Source: Sediminibacterium goheungense (lineage in GTDB: Bacteria; Bacteroidota; Bacteroidia; Chitinophagales; Chitinophagaceae). From it: DNA of 64,000 nt. Positions 15,919 through 24,398 of this stretch are shown piece by piece. The stretch is from contig NZ_SNWP01000010.1 of assembly GCF_004361915.1 (NCBI RefSeq), forward strand, positions 1,452,050 through 1,516,049. Direction: 5' to 3'. The notes under the pieces are model-generated. The model searched no databases and had not been told where the DNA came from. It was given only the letters and a program-made list of their open reading frames with translations. The translations under genes and the position numbers were made by a program. Each line of letters opens with the position of its first letter. Position 1 is the first letter of the stretch.

Positions 15919-16830
15919 TCAGAACAACCCTTCTATAGAAAGGTATCTTTCTCCGGTATCGTAATTAAACGTAAGCACTTTGGAACCTGCAGGAATTTCG
16001 GGTAATTTTTTGGCTACCGCTGCCAGTGATGCACCGGATGACACACCTAATAAAATGCCCTCTTCTTTAGCAGCACGCTGTGCATAGGTATAGGCTTCTT
16101 CTTTACCTACCTGTATAATTCCATCCAGCAAACCTGTATTTAAAATAGAGGGTACAAAACCTGCACCAATACCCTGCAGCGGGTGTGGTGAGGGAGCGCC
16201 ACCACTTAACACCGGCGATAGTTCCGGTTCAACGGCAAATACTTTTAAGGCAGGAAATTTCTGCTTGAGTACTTCCGCAACACCGGTAATATGGCCACCG
16301 GTACCTACACCTGTTATGATATAATCCAGTCCATCCGGAAAATCTGCCAGTATTTCCAATGCTGTGGTTCGCTTATGTACTTCTGTATTGGCCGGATTAT
16401 CGAATTGCTGGGGCATCCACGCATTGGGCGTACTTTGTGCTAACTCCGTAGCTTTTTCAATGGCACCTTTCATTCCTTTTTCGCGGGGGGTGAGTACAAA
16501 CTCAGCTCCATACAAAGCCATCAGTCTCCTGCGTTCAATACTCATGCTTTCAGGCATCACCAGTATAATTTTATACCCTTTAACAGCGGCTACCAATGCC
16601 AGACCAATACCGGTATTACCACTGGTAGGTTCAATAATTACACTGTCTTTATTCAGTAAGCCCTTTTGTTCTGCATCTTCTATCATTGCCAGTGCTATAC
16701 GATCCTTGATACTGTTACCGGGATTGTTTCTTTCCAGTTTTATCCATACTTCATGCTGGTTACCGAATAAACGGTTTACACGTACATGCGGTGTATTACC
16801 AATGGTTGCTAAAATGCTGTTTGCTTTCAT
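15919..16830 (-). CDS. cysK: Cysteine synthase (O-acetylserine sulfhydrylase)
   Basis: A 303-aa fold-type II PLP enzyme. The PLP lysine is K42 in NPGNSIKDR; the substrate loop is PTSGNTGIG; the phosphate-binding GTGGHITG and C-terminal SSGASLAA are present. It condenses O-acetylserine (from the neighbouring CysE) with sulfide (from CysIJ) to cysteine. The size is typical for CysK. It lies 12 nt downstream of cysE. Confidence 0.95.
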   Translation of the reverse strand: MKANSILATIGNTPHVRVNRLFGNQHEVWIKLERNNPGNSIKDRIALAMIEDAEQKGLLNKDSVIIEPTSGNTGIGLALVAAVKGYKIILVMPESMSIERRRLMALYGAEFVLTPREKGMKGAIEKATELAQSTPNAWMPQQFDNPANTEVHKRTTALEILADFPDGLDYIITGVGTGGHITGVAEVLKQKFPALKVFAVEPELSPVLSGGAPSPHPLQGIGAGFVPSILNTGLLDGIIQVGKEEAYTYAQRAAKEEGILLGVSSGASLAAVAKKLPEIPAGSKVLTFNYDTGERYLSIEGLF

Positions 16831-16842
16831 TATGCTTTGATT

Positions 16843-17676
16843 TTAAATCACAAAATTGAGTGGTTCGGGAAAGGGATCTTTGTCTTTTATTTTGATTTCA
16901 CTTTTATGGTATACTACTGAGTTGGCTGCCACACTATGCGTGAGCCATATATTACCACCGATAATACTGCCGGCACCAATTACAGTTCCCCCACCTAAAA
17001 TGGTAGCACCGGAATAAATAATCACATCATCTTCAATGGTAGGGTGGCGTTTGGTGCTGGCCTGATCCTTATCTACATTCAAGGCTCCCAGTGTTACCCC
17101 CTGGTAAATTTTTACATTGCTGCCAATTACGGTTGTTTCTCCAATTACAATACCGGTACCATGGTCAATAGCAAAAGAAGAACCAATACTGGCGCCGGGG
17201 TGTATATCAATACCTGTTTTACTGTGTGCATATTCTGCAAACAAACGTGGCAGGGTTTTGATCTGCTGGCGATAGATCTGGTTAGACAATCGATAAATAG
17301 CCGTTGCATAAAAACCAGGATAAGCTACCAGCACTTCTTCAATAGACTGTGCCGCCGGGTCGAATGCCAGTACTGCATCGGCATCTTTCAACAGTGTTTC
17401 ATATAGAACAGGCAATGCATCAAAAAATGTTTGGGTCTGCTCTTTTACTTTTTGTTCATCCCTGATGAGTTCAAAGAGTATGGCTGAAAATGTATGCCTG
17501 ATTTCATGGTATTCGCCCGCTAATTTTTCTACCGAATTGAACTTTCGCTCATATGAGCCAAACAAAAAATTAAACAGATCGTCAATAAAACTTTCTGCCA
17601 ATGCCTTATCCGGAAAAGACTGATACGCTTTTCTGTTACGCTGAAACAATTGTTGTATAAATATTTCTTCTGACAT
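16843..17676 (-). CDS. cysE: Serine O-acetyltransferase
   Basis: A 277-aa protein with an N-terminal helical domain and a C-terminal left-handed beta helix built from hexapeptide repeats, including the active-site region DIHPGASIGSSFAIDHGTGIVIGE. It acetylates serine to O-acetylserine for CysK. The N-terminal part is of the longer EpsC type seen in Bacteroidota. It lies 6 nt after cysN. Confidence 0.94.
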   Translation of the reverse strand: MSEEIFIQQLFQRNRKAYQSFPDKALAESFIDDLFNFLFGSYERKFNSVEKLAGEYHEIRHTFSAILFELIRDEQKVKEQTQTFFDALPVLYETLLKDADAVLAFDPAAQSIEEVLVAYPGFYATAIYRLSNQIYRQQIKTLPRLFAEYAHSKTGIDIHPGASIGSSFAIDHGTGIVIGETTVIGSNVKIYQGVTLGALNVDKDQASTKRHPTIEDDVIIYSGATILGGGTVIGAGSIIGGNIWLTHSVAANSVVYHKSEIKIKDKDPFPEPLNFVI

Positions 17677-17682
17677 CTTTTG

Positions 17683-18924
17683 TTATTGTATCATGCAGGC
17701 TCCTACCGTTACATGACTGGTTTCATCAATTAAAATAGCACCGCCATTGGTGCGTAGTGTATGGTAAGCATCGTAGGCTATGGGGCCTGCTGTTTTAATG
17801 GTAACTTTCACAATGTCGTTCAAAGCCACGGTTTCCGGTGCGTTGATTTGCTCGAGCGAGTGTACATCGAGGCGGTAACTGATTTCTTTAATCACCGACC
17901 TTACCTGTTTACTATTGATCTGTAACAGGTATTTGTTTCCCGGCACCAGGGCTTTGTGATCCATCCAGCATAACAAAGCTTCTATTTCATTGCTTACCAC
18001 CGGCGGGTGATCATTTTTTACAATCAGGTCGCCACGGCTGATGTCTATATCATCTTTCAGGTGCAGTACCACACTCTGTGGTGCAAAAGTTTCTTCCACT
18101 TCCTTGCCATTGTGTTCAATGGCTTTAATGGTAGTAGGGATGCCTGCGGGCAATACCGTTACCGGATCTCCTTTTTTATAAATACCACTATTGATTTTTC
18201 CCGCATAGCCGCGGTAATCATGCAGTTCTTCTGTTTGCGGGCGTATTACATACTGTACCGGAAAACGGGCCCGCACCAGATCAATATCATCTGCCAGCTC
18301 TACCGTTTCCAGGATACTGAGTAAGGATGGTCCTTCATACCAGCTTATAGAAGCCGCTTTCTCTACAATATTATCGCCATTGAGTGCACTGATGGGTATA
18401 TAACGAACATCTTTCAGACCCAGTTTTTTGGCTACTTCTGCATAGTCGATCACGATATTGTTATACACATCTTCCGAATATGCCACCAGATCCATTTTAT
18501 TAATGGCCACGATAACATGCGGTATGTTTAAGAGCGATGCAATGATAGAATGTCTGCGTGTTTGCTCCACCACACCATGTCTTGCATCAATTAAAATAAT
18601 AGCAAGATCTGCGTTGGAAGCACCGGTTACCATGTTACGGGTGTATTGCACATGACCAGGTGCATCGGCTATGATGAATTTACGTTTGGGTGTGGCAAAA
18701 TATTTATAGGCCACATCAATGGTAATACCCTGTTCTCTTTCTGCCCGTAAACCATCGGTAAGCAGGGCCAGGTCTATTTCACCATCTTCTTTGTTTTTGC
18801 TTTGTTTTTCAAGCGCTTCGAGATGATCGATCATAATCGATTTACTATCGTATAATAAACGACCAATCAATGTAGATTTTCCATCATCTACACTGCCTGC
18901 TGTTATAAATCGTAATAGATCCAT
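17683..18924 (-). CDS. cysN: Sulfate adenylyltransferase large (GTPase) subunit
   Basis: A 413-aa EF-Tu-like GTPase. P-loop GSVDDGKSTLIGRL (about 10-23), switch II DAPGHVQYTRNM and NKMDL are intact, followed by two beta-barrel domains. It drives ATP sulfurylase (CysD) by GTP hydrolysis to form APS. The protein stops at the barrel domains and has no fused CysC kinase; no separate APS kinase gene is present, which agrees with the APS-type CysH in this operon. Confidence 0.95.
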   Translation of the reverse strand: MDLLRFITAGSVDDGKSTLIGRLLYDSKSIMIDHLEALEKQSKNKEDGEIDLALLTDGLRAEREQGITIDVAYKYFATPKRKFIIADAPGHVQYTRNMVTGASNADLAIILIDARHGVVEQTRRHSIIASLLNIPHVIVAINKMDLVAYSEDVYNNIVIDYAEVAKKLGLKDVRYIPISALNGDNIVEKAASISWYEGPSLLSILETVELADDIDLVRARFPVQYVIRPQTEELHDYRGYAGKINSGIYKKGDPVTVLPAGIPTTIKAIEHNGKEVEETFAPQSVVLHLKDDIDISRGDLIVKNDHPPVVSNEIEALLCWMDHKALVPGNKYLLQINSKQVRSVIKEISYRLDVHSLEQINAPETVALNDIVKVTIKTAGPIAYDAYHTLRTNGGAILIDETSHVTVGACMIQ

Positions 18925-18999
18925 TTTTTTATTTTATAAATTCTCAATGATGCTATTAAATCAATCCTGCTATTGATCAAAATAGCGATTACTCCCGGG

Positions 19000-19118
19000 C
19001 CGAATGGCCCCGTCCCTGTTCCCGGGCTACATTGGCCTCTGATGAGATCATCTTCGCATGATCTCATCTGTCTTCGCTACGCTCGACACCGACCCCAATT
19101 AGGCCCGTCCACAGGGAC
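19000..19118. repeat. Nested inverted-repeat element between cysD and cysN
   Basis: Outer arms GTCCCTGT...CGGGC (19012-19027) and GCCCG...ACAGGGAC (about 19103-19118) enclose an inner perfect 11-bp hairpin GATGAGATCAT/ATGATCTCATC (19041-19051/19058-19068, loop CTTCGC). Next to it is TTCGCTACGCTCGAC, a motif resembling part of the larger dispersed repeats elsewhere in the window. The element occupies the 280-nt gap between two genes whose products form one enzyme. Confidence 0.75.
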
Positions 19119-19204
19119 TGATTAAAAATTAAGATTGCAAACCCGCTCATACTTTCTGGTTATTGAATGTGCTTTTGATTTCAGATGTGTCATAGTGTTG
19201 TACA

Positions 19205-20113
19205 TTAGAAATAACCATTCTTTTTTCTGTCTTCCATCGCTGCTTCGCTCACTTTATCATCAATTCTTGTTTCACCACGTTCACTGGTTTTGGTGGCGGT
19301 AATTTCACGGATGATATCATCAATACCTGAAGCATCCGATTCAACTGCCGCTGTACAGGTCATATCGCCTACGGTACGGTAACGTACTTTTTTATGAACA
19401 ATTGAATCGGTTTCTTCCAACTGAATAAATTCAGAAACAGCTATCAGCTGGCCCTCATACTGTAATACTTCCCGTTCGTGTGCGAAATAGATTGAGGGCA
19501 GTGCTATGTTTTCTCTTTTAATATAGTTCCAGATATCCAGTTCTGTCCAGTTACTGATGGGAAACACACGCACGTTCTCACCTTTATTGATACGCCCGTT
19601 ATAGGTGTTCCATAATTCGGGACGTTGCAGTTTGGGGTTCCACTGACCAAACTCATCTCTTACAGAAAAAATACGCTCCTTGGCTCTTGCTTTTTCCTCA
19701 TCTCTGCGTGCACCACCGATGCAGGCATCAAAACCAAATTCTTCAATGGTATCGAGCAGGGTATAGGTTTGCAAGGCATTGCGGCTGGCGAATTTTCCTT
19801 TGGGTTCGGTGAGTTGTTTTTTGCGGATGGTATCTTCTACTTTACGTACCACCAGTTTTTCGCCAATGCTGGCTGCCAGTTCATCCCTGAACTGCAGGGC
19901 TTCCGGAAAATTATGTCCGGTATCGATATGCACCAGCGGAAAAGGAAATTTACCCGGACGGAATGCTTTGAGTGCCAGATGTACAAGTGTAATAGAATCC
20001 TTTCCACCACTGAATAACAAAGCAGGTTTTTCAAACTGTCCGGCCACTTCACGCATAATATGAATGGCTTCTGATTCTAACTGATCCAGATAATCTAATC
20101 TATACCTGCTCAT
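19205..20113 (-). CDS. cysD: Sulfate adenylyltransferase small (catalytic) subunit
   Basis: A 302-aa PP-loop ATP pyrophosphatase. The PP-motif is FSGGKDSITLVHLA (about residues 33-46), followed by HIDTGHNFPEAL, GGARRDEEKARAKERIFS and the C-terminal RYRTVGDMTCTA. It adenylates sulfate to APS together with CysN. It is 3 nt downstream of cysH. The wide gap to cysN is filled by an inserted repeat. Confidence 0.95.
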   Translation of the reverse strand: MSRYRLDYLDQLESEAIHIMREVAGQFEKPALLFSGGKDSITLVHLALKAFRPGKFPFPLVHIDTGHNFPEALQFRDELAASIGEKLVVRKVEDTIRKKQLTEPKGKFASRNALQTYTLLDTIEEFGFDACIGGARRDEEKARAKERIFSVRDEFGQWNPKLQRPELWNTYNGRINKGENVRVFPISNWTELDIWNYIKRENIALPSIYFAHEREVLQYEGQLIAVSEFIQLEETDSIVHKKVRYRTVGDMTCTAAVESDASGIDDIIREITATKTSERGETRIDDKVSEAAMEDRKKNGYF

Positions 20114-20116
20114 ACC

Positions 20117-20848
20117 TCAATTTTTTTCGGTTTCATGCGAATGCAATCCGCATTCTTTTTTACTATTGTCTTCCCACCACCAGCGACCTGCCCTGAAGTC
20201 TTCACCGGGTTTAATGGCACGGGTACAGGGTGCGCAGCCAATGCTTACAAAACCTTTATCGTGCAGCGGATTGTAAGGAATGGCTTTCTGGTGTATGTAT
20301 TCTTTTACCTCATCGGTTGTCCAGTGTAATAAGGGATGGTATTTGATGATCTGATTGGTGGCATCCCATTCTACGGTAGTAAGGTCCTGGCGCGCGTGCG
20401 AATGTTCGGCTCGCAGACCTGTGATCCAGATGGCATTACCTGCCAATGCTTTTTTGAGCGGCAATACTTTTCTGATGGTACAGCAGGCCGATCTTAATTC
20501 AGGTGAATCATAAAAGGCATTGGGACCATGACTGGCAATATATTCCGCTAAAATATCGGCATCAGGATAATAGGCTTTGATGCTGGTTTTATAAAATTCC
20601 AGTGTACGGCTCCAGGTGCTATAGGTTTCAGGAAACAAGCGGCCCGTATCCAATGTAAAAATGGATACAGGTAATGCATGGGTTTGAATGATATCTGTGA
20701 TTACCTGATCCTCATAACTAAAGCTGGTAGAAAAAGTTACCGCACCAGGATATAATGAAGTAAGCTGTGCAATAGACGCTTCAATGGAAAGACCATTGAG
20801 TTCTTGTTGTAAACCGGTTGCTGTATGACTATTGAGTTGTGCTGACAT
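20117..20848 (-). CDS. cysH: Adenylyl-sulfate (APS) reductase, CysH family
   Basis: A protein of about 243 aa of the PAPS/APS reductase family. The phosphate loop is FSTSFSYEDQ, and the catalytic Cys lies in KECGLHSHE near the end. It has the extra Cys pairs C122-C123 (ACCTIRK) and C205/C208 (GCAPCTR) that bind a 4Fe-4S cluster in APS reductases and are missing in PAPS-type CysH. APS is thus the likely substrate, reduced to sulfite. The start at 20848 (MSAQLN) is chosen over upstream in-frame codons lacking family similarity. First gene of the riboswitch-controlled operon. Confidence 0.94.
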   Translation of the reverse strand: MSAQLNSHTATGLQQELNGLSIEASIAQLTSLYPGAVTFSTSFSYEDQVITDIIQTHALPVSIFTLDTGRLFPETYSTWSRTLEFYKTSIKAYYPDADILAEYIASHGPNAFYDSPELRSACCTIRKVLPLKKALAGNAIWITGLRAEHSHARQDLTTVEWDATNQIIKYHPLLHWTTDEVKEYIHQKAIPYNPLHDKGFVSIGCAPCTRAIKPGEDFRAGRWWWEDNSKKECGLHSHETEKN

Positions 20849-20992
20849 AATATTGGTTTGAAGAGAAAAAAGATGGATGAATCTAACTCGCTTATCCTTT
20901 GCAGACACAGCAACAGACTTTGCTGTTTAACATATTCAGTGGTTTCATCTTTTCTGTTTTCATAACGGTTATTATATCGTTCACAACATCTC

Positions 20993-21026
20993 AAAAAAAA
21001 AGCATCCTGATGCTCAGTCAGAATGC
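20993..21026 (-). terminator. Intrinsic terminator of the SAM riboswitch
   Basis: On the - strand GCATTCTGA/TCAGGATGC forms a 9-bp stem (one G-U pair) with a 7-nt loop, followed by nine T residues. It lies about 40 nt downstream of the riboswitch aptamer and 144 nt before cysH, as expected for a transcription-terminating S-box. Confidence 0.88.
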
Positions 21027-21065
21027 CTTGTATATCTACAGTTGCTGTGTATTACTAAAGTCTGA

Positions 21066-21178
21066 CTTATCTCACCCCCACAATGCTGTGGGGACCGGAT
21101 TTGGCACCTTTTTCCGCCTATGGTGGAAATGGTTGCCAAGGCTTCACAGGGCCAATTCCCTCCGCCTTTCTTGATAAG
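21066..21178 (-). promoter_or_regulatory. SAM-I riboswitch (S-box) controlling the cys operon
   Basis: On the - strand the aptamer begins CTTATCAAGAAAGGCGGAGGG, continues with GGCCC, a GAAGCCTTGGCAACC-type segment and AAGGTGCCAAATCC, and closes with GGTGAGATAAG pairing with the first bases (P1). These are the conserved S-box elements, including the GATGA/GGCAACC-like core and the pseudoknot region. SAM binding should favour the downstream terminator and shut off sulfate assimilation when methionine/SAM is plentiful. Confidence 0.95.
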
Positions 21179-21197
21179 AAATATATAAGAACGAATA

Positions 21198-21231
21198 CAA
21201 AGATAAGGAGAATATTATATTCCCTACCAAA
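21198..21231 (-). promoter_or_regulatory. Promoter of the sulfate-assimilation operon
   Basis: On the - strand TTTG (21228-21231) and TATCTTTG (21198-21205) are separated by 22 nt, matching Bacteroidota -33 and -7 elements. The -7 box lies about 20 nt before the riboswitch, so the aptamer is at the 5' end of the mRNA. Confidence 0.7.
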
Positions 21232-21353
21232 TAAGTAGACTTTTTTGTAAAAGAAATGTAAAATGAGTGCTTACGGGTGTTAGTATAGTTGAAACACCTG
21301 TCAGGTTTTTGCCTTATTTTAATCGCCGAACTGGATGTATAGGAGACCACATC

Positions 21354-21510
21354 GTCAGAAAGATCCTTCCTCCCTTCGGCTACGCTCAGGGCAGGCTAAG
21401 GATTTCCGATCTGCGATCGGAACGCTCGTCAGGATGACCTGCTTCTCTTCATATATAAGGAGAGTCGTTGTTGCAAGATGGCTTCGCCATCATGCAACAA
21501 CGACTCTCTA
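21354..21510. repeat. MITE-like intergenic element, copy 1 (right end missing)
   Basis: It begins with AGATCCTTCCTCCCTTCGG and CTACGCTCAGGGCAGGCT, continues to CGGAACGCTCGTCAGGATGA, and ends in a long hairpin GAGAGTCGTTGTTGCA...TGCAACAACGACTCTC around GGCTTCGCC (21461-21509). It matches copies at 24104 and 26036, but the right terminal repeat is absent because the receptor gene ends at 21525. Confidence 0.9.
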
Positions 21511-21524
21511 CAATAAATATCGTT

Positions 21525-23768
21525 CTACAACTTCACGCCCAGTGTAACAAAGAAATTACGCGGTTCAGCTGCCATCAGGCCGGGGCCGGGATAGCCACCT
21601 GCTCTTCTGGTGAAATATTTTTCATTCAGCAGGTTATTGATCCCACCTTTTACAAAAAATTGTTTGGTGAATGCATATGTGCCGCTGATGTCGAGCAGAT
21701 CGTATGAAGGTATCAGTCCGTTAACACCATTAGCCGTGGGTGTTACCGTATTGTTGGCATCACTGAAAGCATCTGATACAAAACTGTATTGTGCCGTTAC
21801 CGTGAGGGCTTTGCGGTTATAGGTAATACCAGTTCGGTATATCTGTTCAGGTGCATTTTCTACACGTTTGTCTTTGAGGTTGGTTTCCACCAGGGTATTG
21901 CCCTGTCTTACAATCACACGCAGGTTATCGTAACGTGCCTGGATATAGGCCAGTGAACCAAAGAGCGTAATATTTCCGAATGATGGATTCACCGACCATA
22001 ATTTCAAGGGACTAAATTCTATCAATGCCTCAACCCCTTTGCTTCGGCTATTGCCAACATTGGTGCGCAGGTTATAGAAACTGCCATCGGCGCGTTGCTG
22101 CGCAATTAAACCAATTCGGTTATTGTATTGCAGGAGATATCCACTCACATCGAAGAACAGGTAATTGCTGATGCGGCCACGGTAACCCAGGTCTATATTA
22201 TAACCTTTGGCATCTTTCAGGTTCTGGTCAATCACATCGGTGGTCGGGTTGGCTGTGAGGTCGCTGAACAATACGGGTCGGTATGCCTGTGAATAGTTGG
22301 CATAGATTTCTGTTTGTCCGATATGGTATTCAGCACCCACACCCGGCAATACAAATCGTCTTGTTTTTTCCTGGTTACTGATTTTTACTTCGGTATTACC
22401 CGTGATATTCACCCTGCCATCGGCTTCATTTCGAATATTTTCTACACGGATACCGGGTATGATGATGAACTGATCTGTTATCCTGAACAGGTTCTCTGCG
22501 AAGAAGGCAGTATTGGATGTAACAAAATTGAGGGCCGTAGGGTAAGGGTCTGTAATAGATAGGTTATAGCCAAAACCGGTATCGCCTCTGCCATTCTGAA
22601 AACGATGTGTTTTGCCCCTGAAATAACGGATGCCTGCTGATAAGGTATTTTTCATGCCACCGATTTTGTAATCGGTTATATAACGTGCTTCTGCACCTAT
22701 GTTCCGGTATTCGTCTGCATCTACCCGGCGGTTATTGTATTGCAAAGTAGCTGCGTTAATGGTATCGGCAATATTGGGTGTTTGCATAAAGCCTACACTG
22801 TTTCGGTTACCGATCATACCAAACAGTTTTACATTGAGCCGGCTCTTTTCGCTGATGGTATAATCCATATTCAAGGCGGCCATATTCCATTTTACTTCAA
22901 ACCAGTTGCGTTGGCGAAGGCTGCGGTAGGCATCTGCGGCAAACTGTGCATCTGTTACACCACCGGGTTGCTGACTCAGGTAATCGAAATGTGTGATCTC
23001 CAGACCCAGTTTGAGTTTGGGATTGATTTTCCAGGAGAAATTACCAAAAGCAGTATTCACTTTAAAACCGCTGTTTTCACGAAAACCATCGCCACGGCGG
23101 TGATCCCAGAAAGCATAATAATGTGTGTTGCCCTTTTCGCCACCGATGGCATTGTAAGAATTGAACAATCCGAAACTACCTGCTGTCTGCTGCGATTCGT
23201 ATTGAAAGGGTTTATTGATCTCACTACCATCTTTCATGATAAAATTTACCATACCCCCAAACTGCGGACCATACTGCAAGCTCGCCGCTCCACGTAATAC
23301 CTGCACCCTTTGTACGGAGTTTAACTGCGGTGTATAATAGGCTTCCGGATAACCAAAGGGATCACTGCTGATATCATATCCATTCTGACGCAGGTTAAAC
23401 TCCCAGCTTCTGTTGGGGCTGAGTCCGCGCGCCGCAATACCGATCTGTATACCACTCGGATCGCTCTCCCAGATCTGTATACCCGGTACTTTGGCCATTA
23501 CCTGGCGCATGGTATTGGTAACTACATTGCCCTGCACATTATCCATCATGATCAGTGCATTTTTTTTTCCTGCATGAATGGTGGTGCCCACTATTTCGGG
23601 CAGAAAATGTATATCTGCTTTGGTATAACGACCCACCAGTGTAATATCCGGCAGGTATTTGGGTTGAAAGAAGGAACTGTCTGTTATTACCGGTCTGGTT
23701 TTCTCCTGTGCCAAGGTCTGTAAAGCCATGATTCCCATCAATAGCATCAACTGCAATCTGCGCATCAT
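21525..23768 (-). CDS. TonB-dependent receptor, FecA-like
   Basis: A 747-aa outer-membrane receptor with a signal peptide (MLLMGIMALQTLAQ). Its plug domain lacks a carboxypeptidase-like extension (VMAKVPGIQIWES, GIAARGLSPNRSWEFN, VQVLRGAASLQYGPQFGGMVNF), and the barrel ends GVKL. The plug and its NRSWEFNLRQNGYDIS region resemble FecA-type iron-siderophore receptors. No sigma/anti-sigma pair is adjacent, so FecIR-type signalling is not indicated here. The ligand is unknown; an Fe(III) chelate is the most likely guess. Confidence 0.88.
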   Translation of the reverse strand: MMRRLQLMLLMGIMALQTLAQEKTRPVITDSSFFQPKYLPDITLVGRYTKADIHFLPEIVGTTIHAGKKNALIMMDNVQGNVVTNTMRQVMAKVPGIQIWESDPSGIQIGIAARGLSPNRSWEFNLRQNGYDISSDPFGYPEAYYTPQLNSVQRVQVLRGAASLQYGPQFGGMVNFIMKDGSEINKPFQYESQQTAGSFGLFNSYNAIGGEKGNTHYYAFWDHRRGDGFRENSGFKVNTAFGNFSWKINPKLKLGLEITHFDYLSQQPGGVTDAQFAADAYRSLRQRNWFEVKWNMAALNMDYTISEKSRLNVKLFGMIGNRNSVGFMQTPNIADTINAATLQYNNRRVDADEYRNIGAEARYITDYKIGGMKNTLSAGIRYFRGKTHRFQNGRGDTGFGYNLSITDPYPTALNFVTSNTAFFAENLFRITDQFIIIPGIRVENIRNEADGRVNITGNTEVKISNQEKTRRFVLPGVGAEYHIGQTEIYANYSQAYRPVLFSDLTANPTTDVIDQNLKDAKGYNIDLGYRGRISNYLFFDVSGYLLQYNNRIGLIAQQRADGSFYNLRTNVGNSRSKGVEALIEFSPLKLWSVNPSFGNITLFGSLAYIQARYDNLRVIVRQGNTLVETNLKDKRVENAPEQIYRTGITYNRKALTVTAQYSFVSDAFSDANNTVTPTANGVNGLIPSYDLLDISGTYAFTKQFFVKGGINNLLNEKYFTRRAGGYPGPGLMAAEPRNFFVTLGVKL

Positions 23769-24040
23769 TGTCGTTTTAGATAATGCTGCAAAGAGAATTC
23801 AAATGAAAAAAGTTCCTTTACGAAAACGGAAAAGCGATTAACGAAATGCGAAAAAACTACCCGGAAGGGAATAATGAATATCGAATTTTGAATGTCGAAT
23901 TTCGAAATGAGAGAGTTGTTGAATAGTGTATATAGATGCAGTAATAAACATAAAGTTTGCAGTTTCCTTATTTCGTAAATGACCACATTGTCGGCCTTAG
24001 AAAAAACTAAGCCGAGGGTCTTAAGAAAAGAAAAAACCAG
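23769..24040. other. Non-coding stretch upstream of the FecA-like receptor
   Basis: AT-rich sequence with imperfect repeats of TCGAATTT (about 23880-23902) and no ORF of note. It must hold the receptor promoter, but no clear TAnnTTTG box was identified on the - strand. Confidence 0.4.
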
Positions 24041-24060
24041 CGCCGGACTTCAGTCCGGCG
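24041..24060. repeat. Short palindrome CGCCGGACT-TC-AGTCCGGCG
   Basis: A perfect 9-bp inverted repeat with a 2-nt centre. It is related to the palindrome at 15876-15909 and to the half-sites near 24325 and 25991, which flank the larger repeats. Confidence 0.8.
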
Positions 24061-24103
24061 ATTCTATGAGGAGCAATAACCATGAGCCTGTCGAAGGGTA
24101 GCA

Positions 24104-24315
24104 GAAAGATCCTTCCTCCCTTCGCCAACGCTCAGGGCAGGCTGGTGATTTCCGACCTTGTCGGAACGCTCGTCAGGATGACGTGCGAATAATAATTTAT
24201 TGAGGGGAGTAGTTGTTGTATGATGGCTTCGCCATCATACAACAACTACTCCCCTTTTTCTCATACTGAACCGTCACCCTGAGCCCTGAGCGAGAGCGAA
24301 GGGCGAAGGGTCTCA
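24104..24315. repeat. MITE-like intergenic element, copy 2 (complete)
   Basis: About 212 nt long. The left end, AGATCCTTCCTCCCTTCG and on to CGCTCAGGGCAGG, is an imperfect inverted copy of the right end, CCCTGAGCCCTGAGCGAGAG with CGAAGGGCGAAGGGTCT. The centre is a perfect hairpin (24204-24254) of GGGGAGTAGTTGTTGTATGA with its complement around GGCTTCGCC. There is no ORF. Structure and copy number fit a non-autonomous mobile or REP-type element. Confidence 0.9.
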
Positions 24316-24398
24316 GCCCAGACTTCAATCCGGCGCTTGTATAAAAGGTAACGTCATCAAAAAAATTCTTCTCTTCTCCAGATGTTTTATTTTGCAGC

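Noticed and set aside
22740..23297. 185-aa ORF antisense to the FecA-like receptor
   Set aside because: It lies wholly within the receptor on the opposite strand, with no signal, domain or initiation context; shadow ORF.
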